From contig CP148031.1 in the NCBI GenBank assembly GCA_040500365.1, positions 2,728,001 to 2,792,000 of the forward strand: a stretch of DNA of 64,000 nucleotides, read 5' to 3'. The number at the start of each line of letters is the position of its first letter. Position 1 is the first letter of the stretch. Source of the DNA: Dehalobacter alkaniphilus. GTDB taxonomy: Bacteria; Bacillota; Desulfitobacteriia; Desulfitobacteriales; Syntrophobotulaceae. The translations under genes and the position numbers were made by a program. Under the pieces are notes generated by a model that saw only the letters and a list, made by a program, of their open reading frames with translations, searched no databases and was not told the origin of the DNA. This document shows, one piece after another, positions 26,586 to 34,589 of this stretch.

Positions 26586-26806
26586 GATCTAACCTCTTTT
26601 CGTTATTTTTCGTTATTTTATGTACAACAGAATATTTTATAGGCTTCGTCTTTTATTGCTTTTATTGTATCTTCTTTCTCTAACAATTGCACCAAGGTTT
26701 GTCTATTAAAATTGGTGGGCTAAGCTTAATTCAAAGGGTATTTTCCTGTCCATGACGAATATCTTCTTAACCGACAATAACCTATTACGCTTGGAGAAGG
26801 TAAATC

Positions 26807-27508
26807 ATGAAAATTACTGACAAGAAGCTTCTTACGATTACCGTCCTATTGCTCATAAGTACCTTGATCCTTTCCGCTTGCAGCTTTAAAAACAATTCTT
26901 CTGCTCCTTCGGCTGCAGTTTCCTCCGCTGGAACCGATGACACCAGTGATCAGGAAGTGGTTTCAAATTTAATTATGAAAGGTGCCGGTCTCAGAGAGAT
27001 TTCTTATCATCTTGTAACAACGAATGCGGGGGTATCTTCCGAAAGCAGCGTTTGGTTCCAAGATACCAAAATGAAAACGGATACGATTACGAATGGGCAA
27101 AGAACGATCTCCATCTTCGATTTAGAAAAGGGAGAAATCGTTTCCTACCGGCCAGGACAAAATGTGGCTGCAAAGGTAAATATTAACGAATATAAAGGGA
27201 ATGACAATATTACCCCCATGGACTATTCACTGGCATTAGATACAGATGAAAATGCTGATGTAAGTTACCAAATCATCGGAACACAAATGCTTAACGGATT
27301 GGAATGCAAAATAATTTCTGTAACCAGCGGCCAAGGGAATTATAAAGATTGGTTAAGTACAAAATACGGAATCGTCATTAAGTTTGAACTGGTTCAGGAT
27401 GGGCAGACCAACACCTCAGAATATACAGACATTAAAGTCGGTGCAGGTTCCATCCCCGAAGGTACATTTGACTTACCGAAAGAGATTCTTATTCAACAAA
27501 CCCCATGA
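26807..27508 (+). CDS. Lipoprotein related to LolA/DUF4412-type carrier proteins
   Basis: 233 residues. Lipobox LSAC with Cys at 25 follows a basic, hydrophobic signal, so it should be a membrane-anchored extracellular protein. The body (SYHLVTTNAGVSSESSVWFQ, MKTDTITNGQRTISIFDLE, TQMLNGLECKIISV, WLSTKYGIVIKFE) has the strand order of the outer-membrane lipoprotein-sorting/LolA-like fold found in Firmicutes lipoproteins. Ligand unknown. GGAGAAGG ribosome binding site. No clear operon partner. Confidence 0.75.
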   Translation: MKITDKKLLTITVLLLISTLILSACSFKNNSSAPSAAVSSAGTDDTSDQEVVSNLIMKGAGLREISYHLVTTNAGVSSESSVWFQDTKMKTDTITNGQRTISIFDLEKGEIVSYRPGQNVAAKVNINEYKGNDNITPMDYSLALDTDENADVSYQIIGTQMLNGLECKIISVTSGQGNYKDWLSTKYGIVIKFELVQDGQTNTSEYTDIKVGAGSIPEGTFDLPKEILIQQTP

Positions 27509-27596
27509 GGATATCCATGACTTCTTCCAGATACTTTTAGGAATTTTTTACCGGTATAATGATTGAAATTTTGAGGTATCCTATTTAAGGTTAAAG

Positions 27597-27626
27597 AAAA
27601 GGGAACCGTATTCTCTCACGGTTCCC
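27597..27626 (-). terminator. Terminator of the SASP gene
   Basis: Minus strand GGGAACCGT, 8-base loop, ACGGTTCCC, then TTTT. It also sits downstream of the convergent lipoprotein gene. Confidence 0.75.
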
Positions 27627-27661
27627 TTCCGGCTTATAATCATTTGTTCCCGAAAATCAGT

Positions 27662-27808
27662 TTAACGCATGCCAAGGCTTTCAAAAGTCTTCTTCACCAT
27701 GTATCCACCTACGGAACCATTTTGTCTAGCAGATGTATCAGGGCCTAAGCTTACACCCATTGAACTAGCTGCCTGACTCTTGTCTATAGGAAGTCTATAT
27801 TTTGCCAT
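27662..27808 (-). CDS. Small acid-soluble spore protein, alpha/beta type (short form)
   Basis: 48 residues from the ATG at 27808 (AAAGGAGGG upstream). MGVSLGPDTSARQNGSVGGY is the conserved SASP core, including the GPR protease-site neighbourhood and the DNA-binding turn. Most alpha/beta SASPs have 60-75 residues; the N-terminal helix is shortened here (MAKYRLPIDKSQAASS). These proteins coat and protect spore DNA. Its presence shows that the organism is, or descends from, an endospore former. Confidence 0.9.
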   Translation of the reverse strand: MAKYRLPIDKSQAASSMGVSLGPDTSARQNGSVGGYMVKKTFESLGMR

Positions 27809-27982
27809 TACTTTTTCCCTCCTTTCCTTTTTGGAATGTACACTTATTATTAACATATTTACCTTTTCTACACTGGCAGTTTTTGTTATCGATTATATCG
27901 TCGAAAGAAGACCGGCACTCTTGATACTGCCCCCTGAATATATTGACATTAAACGAAGATGCTTTTGGGCGGGTGGTATTGT

Positions 27983-28870
27983 ATGAACGCTGTGGATCGT
28001 ATATCCAAAGCTTTTCAATCTGCTGAAGAAATCCCTATTGACGATTCCTCGAAGATGATTTTAATGAGTGATGTCCATAGGGGGGACGGCAGCTGGGCTG
28101 ACGATTTTTCCGGGAATGAGAATCTGTATTTTGCAGCGTTAACGCATTATTATAAGGAACAGTACACGTATATCGAGCTTGGTGACGGTGACGAACTGTG
28201 GAAGTATAAAAACATGTCGGACATCGTGCCTGTTCATAAGGATACATTTTCACTCCTGCAAAAATTTTATAATGAAGGCCGCGTTTATTTCATTTACGGA
28301 AACCATGACATGGTCAAAAGTAATGATCATTTTGTACAGAAATGCTTTAACCGGTACTATGATGCCGAGGAGAAGCGTCACGTTCCTTTATTTGAGAATG
28401 TTAAATTTCGCGAGGGGCTCGTTTTACGGTATAAGGATTCAGACCGAAAAATTCTTTTGATCCACGGGCACCAAGGCAGTATGTTGGACTATACGTTTTG
28501 GGGGTTAAGAAGATTTCTGGTCAGATATGTATGGAAGAAACTTGAGTTATTCGGCTTCAAAGACCCCACCAGTACAGCCAAAAATTATCATAAGAAAGAT
28601 TCTATAGAACAAAACCTTACTGAATGGGTCAACCAGGAAAAGCACATGTTGATTGCCGGTCACACCCATAGGCCCATGTTCCCTGATGCGGGTAAACCGC
28701 TTTATTTCAATGACGGCAGTTGTGTTCATCCCCGTTCGATCACGGGGATAGAGATCGCGGAAGGCAATATTACACTGGTTAAATGGAATGTCAAAACCAA
28801 GGATGACGGTACCTTGTATATAGGCCGGGAAGTTCTTGCAGGACCCAGAGACTTAAAGGAATACCTTTAA
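27983..28870 (+). CDS. Calcineurin-type metallophosphoesterase
   Basis: 295 residues from the ATG at 27983 (GGGTGG upstream; an earlier ATG at 27959 lacks a site). Metal-binding motifs appear in order: MSDVHRGD (D, H), ELGDGDELW, YGNHDM and the later HGHQG and AGHTHRP. This resembles the UDP-2,3-diacylglucosamine-hydrolase-like branch of the fold, but a Gram-positive role is unclear. Cytoplasmic, no signal. The stop codon lies inside a strong terminator stem. Confidence 0.88.
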   Translation: MNAVDRISKAFQSAEEIPIDDSSKMILMSDVHRGDGSWADDFSGNENLYFAALTHYYKEQYTYIELGDGDELWKYKNMSDIVPVHKDTFSLLQKFYNEGRVYFIYGNHDMVKSNDHFVQKCFNRYYDAEEKRHVPLFENVKFREGLVLRYKDSDRKILLIHGHQGSMLDYTFWGLRRFLVRYVWKKLELFGFKDPTSTAKNYHKKDSIEQNLTEWVNQEKHMLIAGHTHRPMFPDAGKPLYFNDGSCVHPRSITGIEIAEGNITLVKWNVKTKDDGTLYIGREVLAGPRDLKEYL

Positions 28871-28886
28871 GTCCCTGGGCTTTCCT
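28844..28886 (+). terminator. Terminator containing the phosphoesterase stop codon
   Basis: CCCAGAGACTTAAAGG, loop AATA, CCTTTAAGTCCCTGGG (16 bp, one mismatch) followed by CTTTCCTCTT. The TAA at 28868-28870 is within the second arm. Confidence 0.75.
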
Positions 28887-28887
28887 C

Positions 28888-28944
28888 TTATTTTGTATCG
28901 TCAGCAGTGTCGCTTTTGGCCTGCTTGCGAAAAGCCTTGAGGGG
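28888..28944 (-). pseudogene. Possible C-terminal gene tail (PLKAFRKQAK...)
   Basis: A minus-strand 18-codon tail, PLKAFRKQAKSDTADDTK then TAA, with an in-frame stop just upstream. The composition suggests the end of a small charged protein such as a TatA/TatB-like gene. It may equally be chance. Confidence 0.25.
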
Positions 28945-28992
28945 TCAGGCGTGTTCAGATCTATTCGCAATCAAAAGGGGCTGCCGGAGCTA

Positions 28993-30477
28993 TCAGAGCA
29001 TCTTTCTGATGCTTTCCGCCGTATGCCGCTGAAAATTGAAATCCCGGAATGTTTCTTGACGCGACGCTCCGAGCGCAGATCCAGCTGATTGATCAATGGC
29101 TGCTTTAAGATCCGCCTTCAGGCTCTGATCAGTTGTTTCCTGGTATAAGGTGTAGATGTACGGGACCGCTGCCTCAGACAAGCCGGACAAAGCCTGCACA
29201 TCGAGATTCTCCAGGGTTCCGTTACTGTATCTGTCAATATTATAAGCAGCAATTCGGCCGTCGATGTTCCCGTAGCTCAGGATCATGAAAAACACTACAA
29301 ATCCGACCAGCATGATCCTGGCTGCGTTAAATTTTTTAAACTGTCTGACGGCAATCACCGCAAACAGAAAGAGCAGTACAAGCATAAACCAGGTCGTATA
29401 GACACGCAGCGGGGTCAAACCAAAATAATGGATGTACATCACCATCTTGCTAATGGCCGTAATGATCAACATCAGGGTGAAAAGGCATAAAATGGCTGTT
29501 TCTATTTGCAGAATCCTCACCTTGTCCCTTTTCACAATGAGATGGGCCACCGTAATCACGACCATATTGATTCCGGCTACCGCACAAAGTTCAAAAAAGC
29601 CTCTGCGGGCATACTCCGCATGCGTCATGAGTTCCGGGAGACGGCCATTGAATGCCGAGAAAAGATAGGTGATCTGAGAAAGGAAGAAGACCATAAAGAC
29701 AAGATTCAATGCTGTCAATGCGGTGTATACGGTCACTCCCGGGGAAAAACGGAAAGCAGCGGCCGTTTTGTCAACAGTCTCGATGGTGACATATCCCGTA
29801 TTCCTCCCATGCCGGTCGCCGTAAATCAATCCGTATAGATAACAGGCAACGGGAATCCCCATCAATATCTGGACAATAATATTCATCGATACCGAAAACT
29901 GCAGATTGGCGATCATCCCTGCGAAAACAGCATCGGCTCGTGTCAATAGGTTGATGACTGCGGCCAGGATCGGAATCATCACAAGAATACCAACCGCTCC
30001 GGCCAGAAGGGATTTTCCCTTTTGATTTCTGCCAAACAGTCCCTTGACCGCGCCAAAGCAGCAGGCAAAATTGCGAAATGGGATGACCAAAACTTGATTA
30101 AAAAAATCGCCCAGGATATAAACGGAGATCCTTTTCTCCAGGTTTCTGCCCGTAGACAGGCTGATCCAATAGATGACAGCGGCTGTAAGAAAGATAAAAT
30201 TCAGTCCTTTGATCAGGATATTGTCAAAAAGCAAGAAAACCAGGGACGACAGGATAATGACAATGAAACACAACCAGCTCGTTCTTGTTTGACGGAACTT
30301 ACCTGATTTCAGATATAGGACGGTAGACAGACAGAATATCGCTGCAAATAAGGTAACACCCGCACCAAGACCGGCAGCCAGGATCAGATTCCAATATAAG
30401 AAGCCGCAGACCAGCATGGCCAATGCGAAAACAATATCACTCCTTGTATAGGTTGCCGTATCCGTACTGTTATTCAT
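28993..30477 (-). CDS. DUF4173-type polytopic membrane protein
   Basis: 494 residues with about 12 hydrophobic segments, e.g. SDIVFALAMLVCGFLYWNLI, GILVMIPILAAVINLL and LVLLFLFAVIAVRQF. The motif YARRGFFELCAVAGINMVVI and the late GNIDGRIAAYNIDRY are typical of DUF4173 (a DUF4153-like family). The C-terminal about 100 residues are soluble with helical repeats (LSGLSEAAVPYIYTLYQ). Its start overlaps the HTH gene by 8 bases, so it is the last gene of a DUF2975-HTH-DUF4173 operon. Role unknown. Confidence 0.85.
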   Translation of the reverse strand: MNNSTDTATYTRSDIVFALAMLVCGFLYWNLILAAGLGAGVTLFAAIFCLSTVLYLKSGKFRQTRTSWLCFIVIILSSLVFLLFDNILIKGLNFIFLTAAVIYWISLSTGRNLEKRISVYILGDFFNQVLVIPFRNFACCFGAVKGLFGRNQKGKSLLAGAVGILVMIPILAAVINLLTRADAVFAGMIANLQFSVSMNIIVQILMGIPVACYLYGLIYGDRHGRNTGYVTIETVDKTAAAFRFSPGVTVYTALTALNLVFMVFFLSQITYLFSAFNGRLPELMTHAEYARRGFFELCAVAGINMVVITVAHLIVKRDKVRILQIETAILCLFTLMLIITAISKMVMYIHYFGLTPLRVYTTWFMLVLLFLFAVIAVRQFKKFNAARIMLVGFVVFFMILSYGNIDGRIAAYNIDRYSNGTLENLDVQALSGLSEAAVPYIYTLYQETTDQSLKADLKAAIDQSAGSALGASRQETFRDFNFQRHTAESIRKML

Positions 30478-30688
30478 CTCCCTGTTCTCCTTTCCGATAC
30501 TCTAATAAATCTCCGGGCTTGCAATTCAGAACCTTGCAGATTTCTTCCAAGGTCGAAAAGCGGATAGCCTTGGCCTTGTTGTTTTTCAGAATTGAAAGAT
30601 TAGCCGGAGTGATTCCGATTTTATCCGCCAGCTCACCGGCAGGAATTTTTCTTTTTGCCATCATAACGTCGAGATTAACGACAATCAA
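30470..30688 (-). CDS. Cro/C1-type HTH regulator (YozG-like)
   Basis: 72 residues starting at TTG 30688 with GGGGAGGG upstream. LADKIGITPANLSILKNNKAKAIRF is the helix-turn-helix; CKVLNCKPGDLLEY closes the domain. YozG-type regulators are nearly always next to DUF2975 membrane proteins, as here. It probably controls its own operon. Confidence 0.9.
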   Translation of the reverse strand: MIVVNLDVMMAKRKIPAGELADKIGITPANLSILKNNKAKAIRFSTLEEICKVLNCKPGDLLEYRKGEQGDE

Positions 30689-30702
30689 TGAGAATCCCTC
30701 CC

Positions 30703-31149
30703 CTAAATCGTAAAATCATTTTCTCTTTTGATAACGATCGCCTGTTCAAAAACATTTTTGATCACTCTCAGGATCAGCCCTAAAAAAGCGGCACAAACGG
30801 CTATAATCACAAAAAGAATATAATAAAATCCTGAGATGAACAAAATGGCGGAGACGACAAAACTGCACCATGACAACGCCCGCAGGAGCTTGACATTTTT
30901 TTCTACAAACACTTCTTCCCGCCTGATGTTGGAAAGAAGCCTGCCAAGGCAGATCAAGGATAACATCCCCGGCAGAACACAGGCATAGACCGTTAGGAGC
31001 AAGGAATGAATGATTTCAGGATTTTTTCCTGTGTAGTTTACATATGTAGGGATTAAATTCGGCATAGCAAAAGCTGCGCATATGACCAGGACAATGGCGA
31101 TCTTGGTACAAATGGAAGATAGTCTTACGGACTTACTTGGATTCCACAT
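30703..31149 (-). CDS. DUF2975 membrane protein
   Basis: 148 residues with four transmembrane helices (CTKIAIVLVICAAFAMPNLI, IHSLLLTVYACVLPGMLSLI, ALSWCSFVVSAILFISG, YILFVIIAVCAAFLGLIL) and a central RLLSNIRREEVFVEKNVKLLR, characteristic of DUF2975. First gene of the operon with the YozG-like regulator 14 bases downstream. AAAGGG before the ATG. Confidence 0.85.
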   Translation of the reverse strand: MWNPSKSVRLSSICTKIAIVLVICAAFAMPNLIPTYVNYTGKNPEIIHSLLLTVYACVLPGMLSLICLGRLLSNIRREEVFVEKNVKLLRALSWCSFVVSAILFISGFYYILFVIIAVCAAFLGLILRVIKNVFEQAIVIKRENDFTI

Positions 31150-31275
31150 TGTATCATACCCTTTCTATCTATTTTGGTTCTATTGTAAATGGTATATTAT
31201 TGTAAGTCAATATTAATTTATCATTTTTCGATATATTTATGTTGTTTATAGATAAATCCAAACTTCAAGTCAACC

Positions 31276-31345
31276 GCCATCAACCATCAACCATCAACCA
31301 TCAATCATCAACCGTCAGTCCGTCAGTCCGTCAGTCCGTCATCCC
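31276..31345. repeat. Adjoining short tandem repeats (7-bp and 8-bp units)
   Basis: About four and a half units of CATCAAC/C (31278-31312) are followed directly by three units of GTCAGTCC and a partial fourth. It lies in a gene-free stretch of 380 bases (31150-31530) that otherwise holds a gene tail and a terminator. Confidence 0.7.
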
Positions 31346-31428
31346 ATTATCCGGACGCCCCCAACCCCCCACAATTCCTGACGGTGATGGAAAAAGATAT
31401 TAAACAGATCATCAAAGCAAAATATTAA
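31346..31428 (+). pseudogene. Orphan C-terminal gene fragment
   Basis: An open frame after the tandem repeats ends FLTVMEKDIKQIIKAKY then TAA (31426-31428) and is directly followed by a terminator hairpin. No start codon with a ribosome binding site lies upstream. It looks like the tail of a lost plus-strand gene. Family not recognised. Confidence 0.35.
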
Positions 31429-31430
31429 CT

Positions 31431-31480
31431 AAAAAAAATAACCTTGGAATGACTTGAAAGTTCCAAGGTTATTCTTTTTA
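31431..31480. terminator. Bidirectional terminator
   Basis: ATAACCTTGGAA, 11-base loop, TTCCAAGGTTAT: a perfect 12-bp stem flanked by an A-run on the left and a T-rich run on the right. It serves the orphan tail (plus) and, from the other side, the zinc-ribbon operon (minus). Confidence 0.85.
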
Positions 31481-31530
31481 GTTCTTGCAGTTTATGAAGT
31501 ACTACTATGATCAAATTTATTTGTTCTTAG

Positions 31531-31941
31531 TTATAAGCGGATATAGAGCTCGAATTCATGATGGCAGCAAGGGCACTTTACTGTATGTTTGCCTTTTCGC
31601 CGCGGCAGCCGAAGTACTCTTTTACAGTGCGGACATTTGCGGAAACGGTGGGTTTTAATTTCTTTGATTCGGCGCATCGTCAAAGAACCTTCAGCCTTAA
31701 TCCTATTCCACATTTTCATGAATTTATCGTTTTCCTGGCGTCTTTTATAGATGTTTCGGGATAAGCTTCTGAAGATCATTACAGCCAGAACGGCCCCCAT
31801 CAAAATACTGATGATACCGGAACGGATAAACGTATTGGCGATCAGCAATACAAACCAGACCCCAAGTAAAGCATAATACAACTGATCAATTCCGTACCGG
31901 CCAATCATCAAACGTGTCAGCTTATTTTTCAAATTACCCAT
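31531..31941 (-). CDS. Membrane protein with C-terminal zinc ribbon
   Basis: 136 residues from the ATG at 31941 (AAGGAG eight bases upstream). Two transmembrane helices (YYALLGVWFVLLIANTFI and IISILMGAVLAVMIFRSL) are followed by a basic linker and a zinc ribbon CPHCKRVLRLPRRKGKH...CPCC. This domain order is common in Firmicutes proteins encoded with a J-domain protein. It is the last gene of the riboswitch-controlled operon DUF5685-DnaJ-zinc ribbon. Function unknown. Confidence 0.8.
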   Translation of the reverse strand: MGNLKNKLTRLMIGRYGIDQLYYALLGVWFVLLIANTFIRSGIISILMGAVLAVMIFRSLSRNIYKRRQENDKFMKMWNRIKAEGSLTMRRIKEIKTHRFRKCPHCKRVLRLPRRKGKHTVKCPCCHHEFELYIRL

Positions 31942-31967
31942 TGTTCCCACTCCTTACGCAATTCTCA

Positions 31968-32537
31968 TCAACAGAACGGACAGCAAAGGTCCGCGATACA
32001 TAAGCCAAAACAGAGTTTGTCCAGCGTGTCATTCGGCATGCCGAAGCTGCGTCTTTGTTGCTGATAAACGCGTCCGCCGCGTTGCAGCATATTTAAGATG
32101 CGTTGGTATTCCGGATTGCCGGGATTCATGCGTACGGCTGTTTCGGCGTGGTTCAGCGCAATGATGATGTTGCCGATACCGGCATTGGCAACAGCACTGC
32201 AATAGTACCATTCGGCACTTCGGTCACTCATCCTGGCCAGAATATTCAGCGCCTCGCGAAAATAGCCCAAATTGATATAGTGTTTTACCGAATCATACGC
32301 TGAGGAAGCATATTCCCGGTAAGCGTTGCTTCCGTTGTAATAGGTGTTTGGGTAGGGGTTTCCGCTTTTGATCTGTTCGTAAGCGGCATTGATTTCACTC
32401 ATTTTCTTAGCCGCTTCTGCATTGCCGGGGTTCAGGTCCGGGTGGTATCTTTTGGCCAGTTTGCGATAGGCTTTTTTTATTTCATCATCCGCAGCCGTCT
32501 GAGGAACACCAAGTACTTGATAAGGATCGGATATCAT
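31968..32537 (-). CDS. J-domain (DnaJ-like) protein with TPR-like tail
   Basis: 189 residues. The J domain occupies 1-70 with DPYQVLGVPQTAADDEIKKA and the invariant HPD loop (KRYHPDLNPG), so it should stimulate an Hsp70. It lacks the G/F and zinc-finger regions of DnaJ. Residues 85-165 form TPR-like helices (LGYFREALNILARM, ALNHAETAVRMNPGN). The end is cysteine-rich (FGLCIADLCCPFC). It lies six bases after the DUF5685 gene in the same operon and may deliver the Hsp70 to that protein or to the membrane zinc-ribbon partner (inference). Confidence 0.88.
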   Translation of the reverse strand: MISDPYQVLGVPQTAADDEIKKAYRKLAKRYHPDLNPGNAEAAKKMSEINAAYEQIKSGNPYPNTYYNGSNAYREYASSAYDSVKHYINLGYFREALNILARMSDRSAEWYYCSAVANAGIGNIIIALNHAETAVRMNPGNPEYQRILNMLQRGGRVYQQQRRSFGMPNDTLDKLCFGLCIADLCCPFC

Positions 32538-32543
32538 TCTTTC

Positions 32544-33356
32544 TTATCTCCCCTTCACTTTCTTATTCGCTGCTTCATACCTTGTCCAAACGCCTGAATA
32601 GAGAATGTTTTCAATAAGGTTTTGATCGCGTTTGATTGGCAGTTGTCGGTATTTTTCCATACAGTCGGCCATAAGCAGATTTAATATTTGCGGAAAATGA
32701 TCTGTTGACAACGCAGTCAGCGGATTATAGCATTCCTTTTGGATGTCCTTTTTGAGATCAAGACAGGCATCCATAATGTAAATGAATTTGCCAAGCGATT
32801 CTCCAAAGTTACGTAAATCTTGAGCATCGTCATCTTCTTTGAAAACGAACACTTCGCCCATGAGTCTGCCGAAACAACCTGCAGGAATATCCGGTTTCAG
32901 TTCCCCTGATTTTTCTATGTCGGAAAGGGTGTTCAAGCACTCACTGATGACAGCACATTGCCGGGGATGGCGGATGGCAGCCTGCCTGTATTTCTTTTCG
33001 AACAGCTTGGCTTCACCCAGCGACAGGATCTTCCGTTCGTCCTTCCAATCATCAAGAAATTTGAAATAAGTCAGGACAATACTCATATCGGCGGTATAAT
33101 CTGAGATCTCGTTCTGCCAATAGCAGTGAGGTTTGCGGGGATGCATGATGCATCGCCCGGTTTGAATGGTAGTATCTTTCTGATAAAGCGCGGAAAGGAA
33201 CAGTACGAGGAAAGTCATGTCATAGTTTAGTGTGATACGGCTAAGGGTGCCGTGACGGTCTCCCAGCGTCTGGCATAAACCGCAGTAGCACGACCGATAG
33301 TGTAGTTTTTCTTCGGAAGTTAGCTTATCGATATTGGCGACGACATAACCGAACAT
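32544..33356 (-). CDS. DUF5685-family protein under Mn2+ riboswitch control
   Basis: 270 residues from the ATG at 33356 (AGGTGA six bases upstream; a GTG at 33365 is also open). MFGYVVANIDKLTSEEKLHY, RSCYCGLCQTLGDRHG and NYDMTFLVLFLSALY are the N-terminal signature of DUF5685. The Cys residues (CYCGLC, CIMHPRKPHC) could bind metal or cofactor. The helical C-terminal part has an Asp-containing DACLDLKKD segment. Family function is unknown. It is the first gene behind the yybP-ykoY riboswitch at 33424-33509, which implies a manganese-linked role for the whole operon. Confidence 0.85.
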   Translation of the reverse strand: MFGYVVANIDKLTSEEKLHYRSCYCGLCQTLGDRHGTLSRITLNYDMTFLVLFLSALYQKDTTIQTGRCIMHPRKPHCYWQNEISDYTADMSIVLTYFKFLDDWKDERKILSLGEAKLFEKKYRQAAIRHPRQCAVISECLNTLSDIEKSGELKPDIPAGCFGRLMGEVFVFKEDDDAQDLRNFGESLGKFIYIMDACLDLKKDIQKECYNPLTALSTDHFPQILNLLMADCMEKYRQLPIKRDQNLIENILYSGVWTRYEAANKKVKGR

Positions 33357-33398
33357 ATTTTTCACCTGACTTCATTCATATCTTATTTAAATATAAAT

Positions 33399-33430
33399 AA
33401 AAAAAACCTTCACCCCCAAGGGCAAAGGTC
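33399..33430 (-). terminator. Riboswitch expression-platform terminator
   Basis: Minus strand GACCTTTGCCC, TTGG loop, GGGTGAAGGT, then eight T. Its first arm includes the CCTTT that closes the aptamer P1 stem, so aptamer and terminator are mutually exclusive. Ligand binding should therefore prevent termination (ON switch). Confidence 0.8.
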
Positions 33431-33509
33431 TCGCTTACAATCAGTCAATTGCAATAAAGCCGGGATCGAAATCCGTCTTGACGACTTTATTATCCAGCTA
33501 CTCCCCTTT
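33424..33509 (-). promoter_or_regulatory. yybP-ykoY (Mn2+) riboswitch aptamer
   Basis: Read on the minus strand: AAAGGGGAGTAGC (loop L1), ATAAAGTCGTCAAGACGG, then CCCGGCTTTATTG and GTAAGCGAGACCTTTGCC. These are the invariant parts of the yybP-ykoY motif in the right order: P1 AAAGG/CCTTT, L1 GGGGAGUAG, the AAAGUCGUCAA strand pairing with GGCUUUAU, and L3 GCGAGA. The class senses Mn2+ and normally switches on Mn exporters. Here the next gene, 68 bases on, encodes DUF5685. Confidence 0.9.
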
Positions 33510-33525
33510 GATTTACGATAACGCA

Positions 33526-33554
33526 ATTATACCAGAAGGAAAATGTTGATGCAA
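33526..33554 (-). promoter_or_regulatory. Sigma-A promoter of the riboswitch transcript
   Basis: Minus strand TTGCAT (33554-33549), 17 bases, perfect TATAAT (33531-33526). The predicted start at about 33519 is ten bases before the aptamer. Confidence 0.8.
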
Positions 33555-33702
33555 CTACGAATATTTTGTTTTGCAAAAAATTTACTGCTAATATAACATA
33601 AAAAAAAACGGCTGTGATACAATAAGTCTAACCTGAGGGAAGTACTATGTTCATTCAAAAATGATGTGTGTATCCTTAACAGACAAGGAGGAGGTAACAT
33701 CA

Positions 33703-34584
33703 ATGACCGTCATTCAAACGAAGAATCTCACGAAAAGTTACAACAAGGCAAGGGGCATCGTCGACGTGAATCTTGATGTCATGGAAGGAGAGATCTTTGG
33801 GTTTATCGGGCCAAACGGCGCCGGCAAATCGACGACCATCCGAACGTTGCTCGGGCTTATCTACCCCACCAAGGGAAGCGCCGAAATCTTCGGTAAAAAT
33901 TGCAGTGAGTTCCCGGAAATACGCAAAGAAGTGGGCTATCTGCCAAGTGAGGTATTTTATTACGATAACATGAAGGTTATCGATCTGCTCAAATATTCCG
34001 CGAGCTTTTACAAAAAGGACTGCATGAAGAAAATTAAGGAGCTTGCGGAGATCATGGATCTCGACCTCAAGAAAAAGATCGACGATCTCTCTTTTGGCAA
34101 CAAAAAAAAGGTTGGCATTGTTCAGGGGTTGCTCCACGAGCCTAAACTGATCATACTCGACGAGCCAACCAGTGGCTTAGACCCGCTGATGCAGCAAAAG
34201 TTCTTTGACATTATCGCGCAGGAGAATCAAAAGGGTGCCACTGTATTCTTTTCATCGCATATTCTTGACGAAGTTCAGAGGATGTGCGACAGGGTAGCAT
34301 TCATCAAAGACGGTAAAATCATAAAACTTGAAAAAATGAGCACGCTTCAGGCAGATAGCTATAAGAGTTTTAAAATTGAAGCAAAATCTCCCATAGCCGG
34401 AGAAATCTTCAATATCAGTGGTGTAAGCCGGCTTGAAATCAAAGAGAATACGGCTGATTTTATTTTCAAAGGCAACATTAATTCTATGATGAAAAAAATC
34501 GCGGAGATTGAGCTTGTCAACATATCCATTTACGAACCTGACCTTGAAGAGATCTTCATGCATTATTATGCCAAGGAGGGTTGA
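33703..34584 (+). CDS. ABC transporter ATP-binding protein
   Basis: 293 residues from the ATG at 33703, behind AAGGAGG. Walker A GPNGAGKST, signature LSFGNKKKVG (a variant of LSGGQ), Walker B LIILDEPTSGLD and the SSHILDEV switch region are all present. The C-terminal about 70 residues are the regulatory extension of ABC-2/CcmA-type ATPases. It overlaps nothing and is followed five bases on by the first permease; together the three genes form one exporter operon. Substrate unknown; peptide antibiotic or bacteriocin resistance is typical of the class. Confidence 0.92.
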   Translation: MTVIQTKNLTKSYNKARGIVDVNLDVMEGEIFGFIGPNGAGKSTTIRTLLGLIYPTKGSAEIFGKNCSEFPEIRKEVGYLPSEVFYYDNMKVIDLLKYSASFYKKDCMKKIKELAEIMDLDLKKKIDDLSFGNKKKVGIVQGLLHEPKLIILDEPTSGLDPLMQQKFFDIIAQENQKGATVFFSSHILDEVQRMCDRVAFIKDGKIIKLEKMSTLQADSYKSFKIEAKSPIAGEIFNISGVSRLEIKENTADFIFKGNINSMMKKIAEIELVNISIYEPDLEEIFMHYYAKEG

Positions 34585-34589
34585 TCGTT

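Noticed and set aside
31276..31345. CRISPR-like short repeats
   Set aside because: Units are 7-8 bp, contiguous and without spacers; no cas genes in the window.
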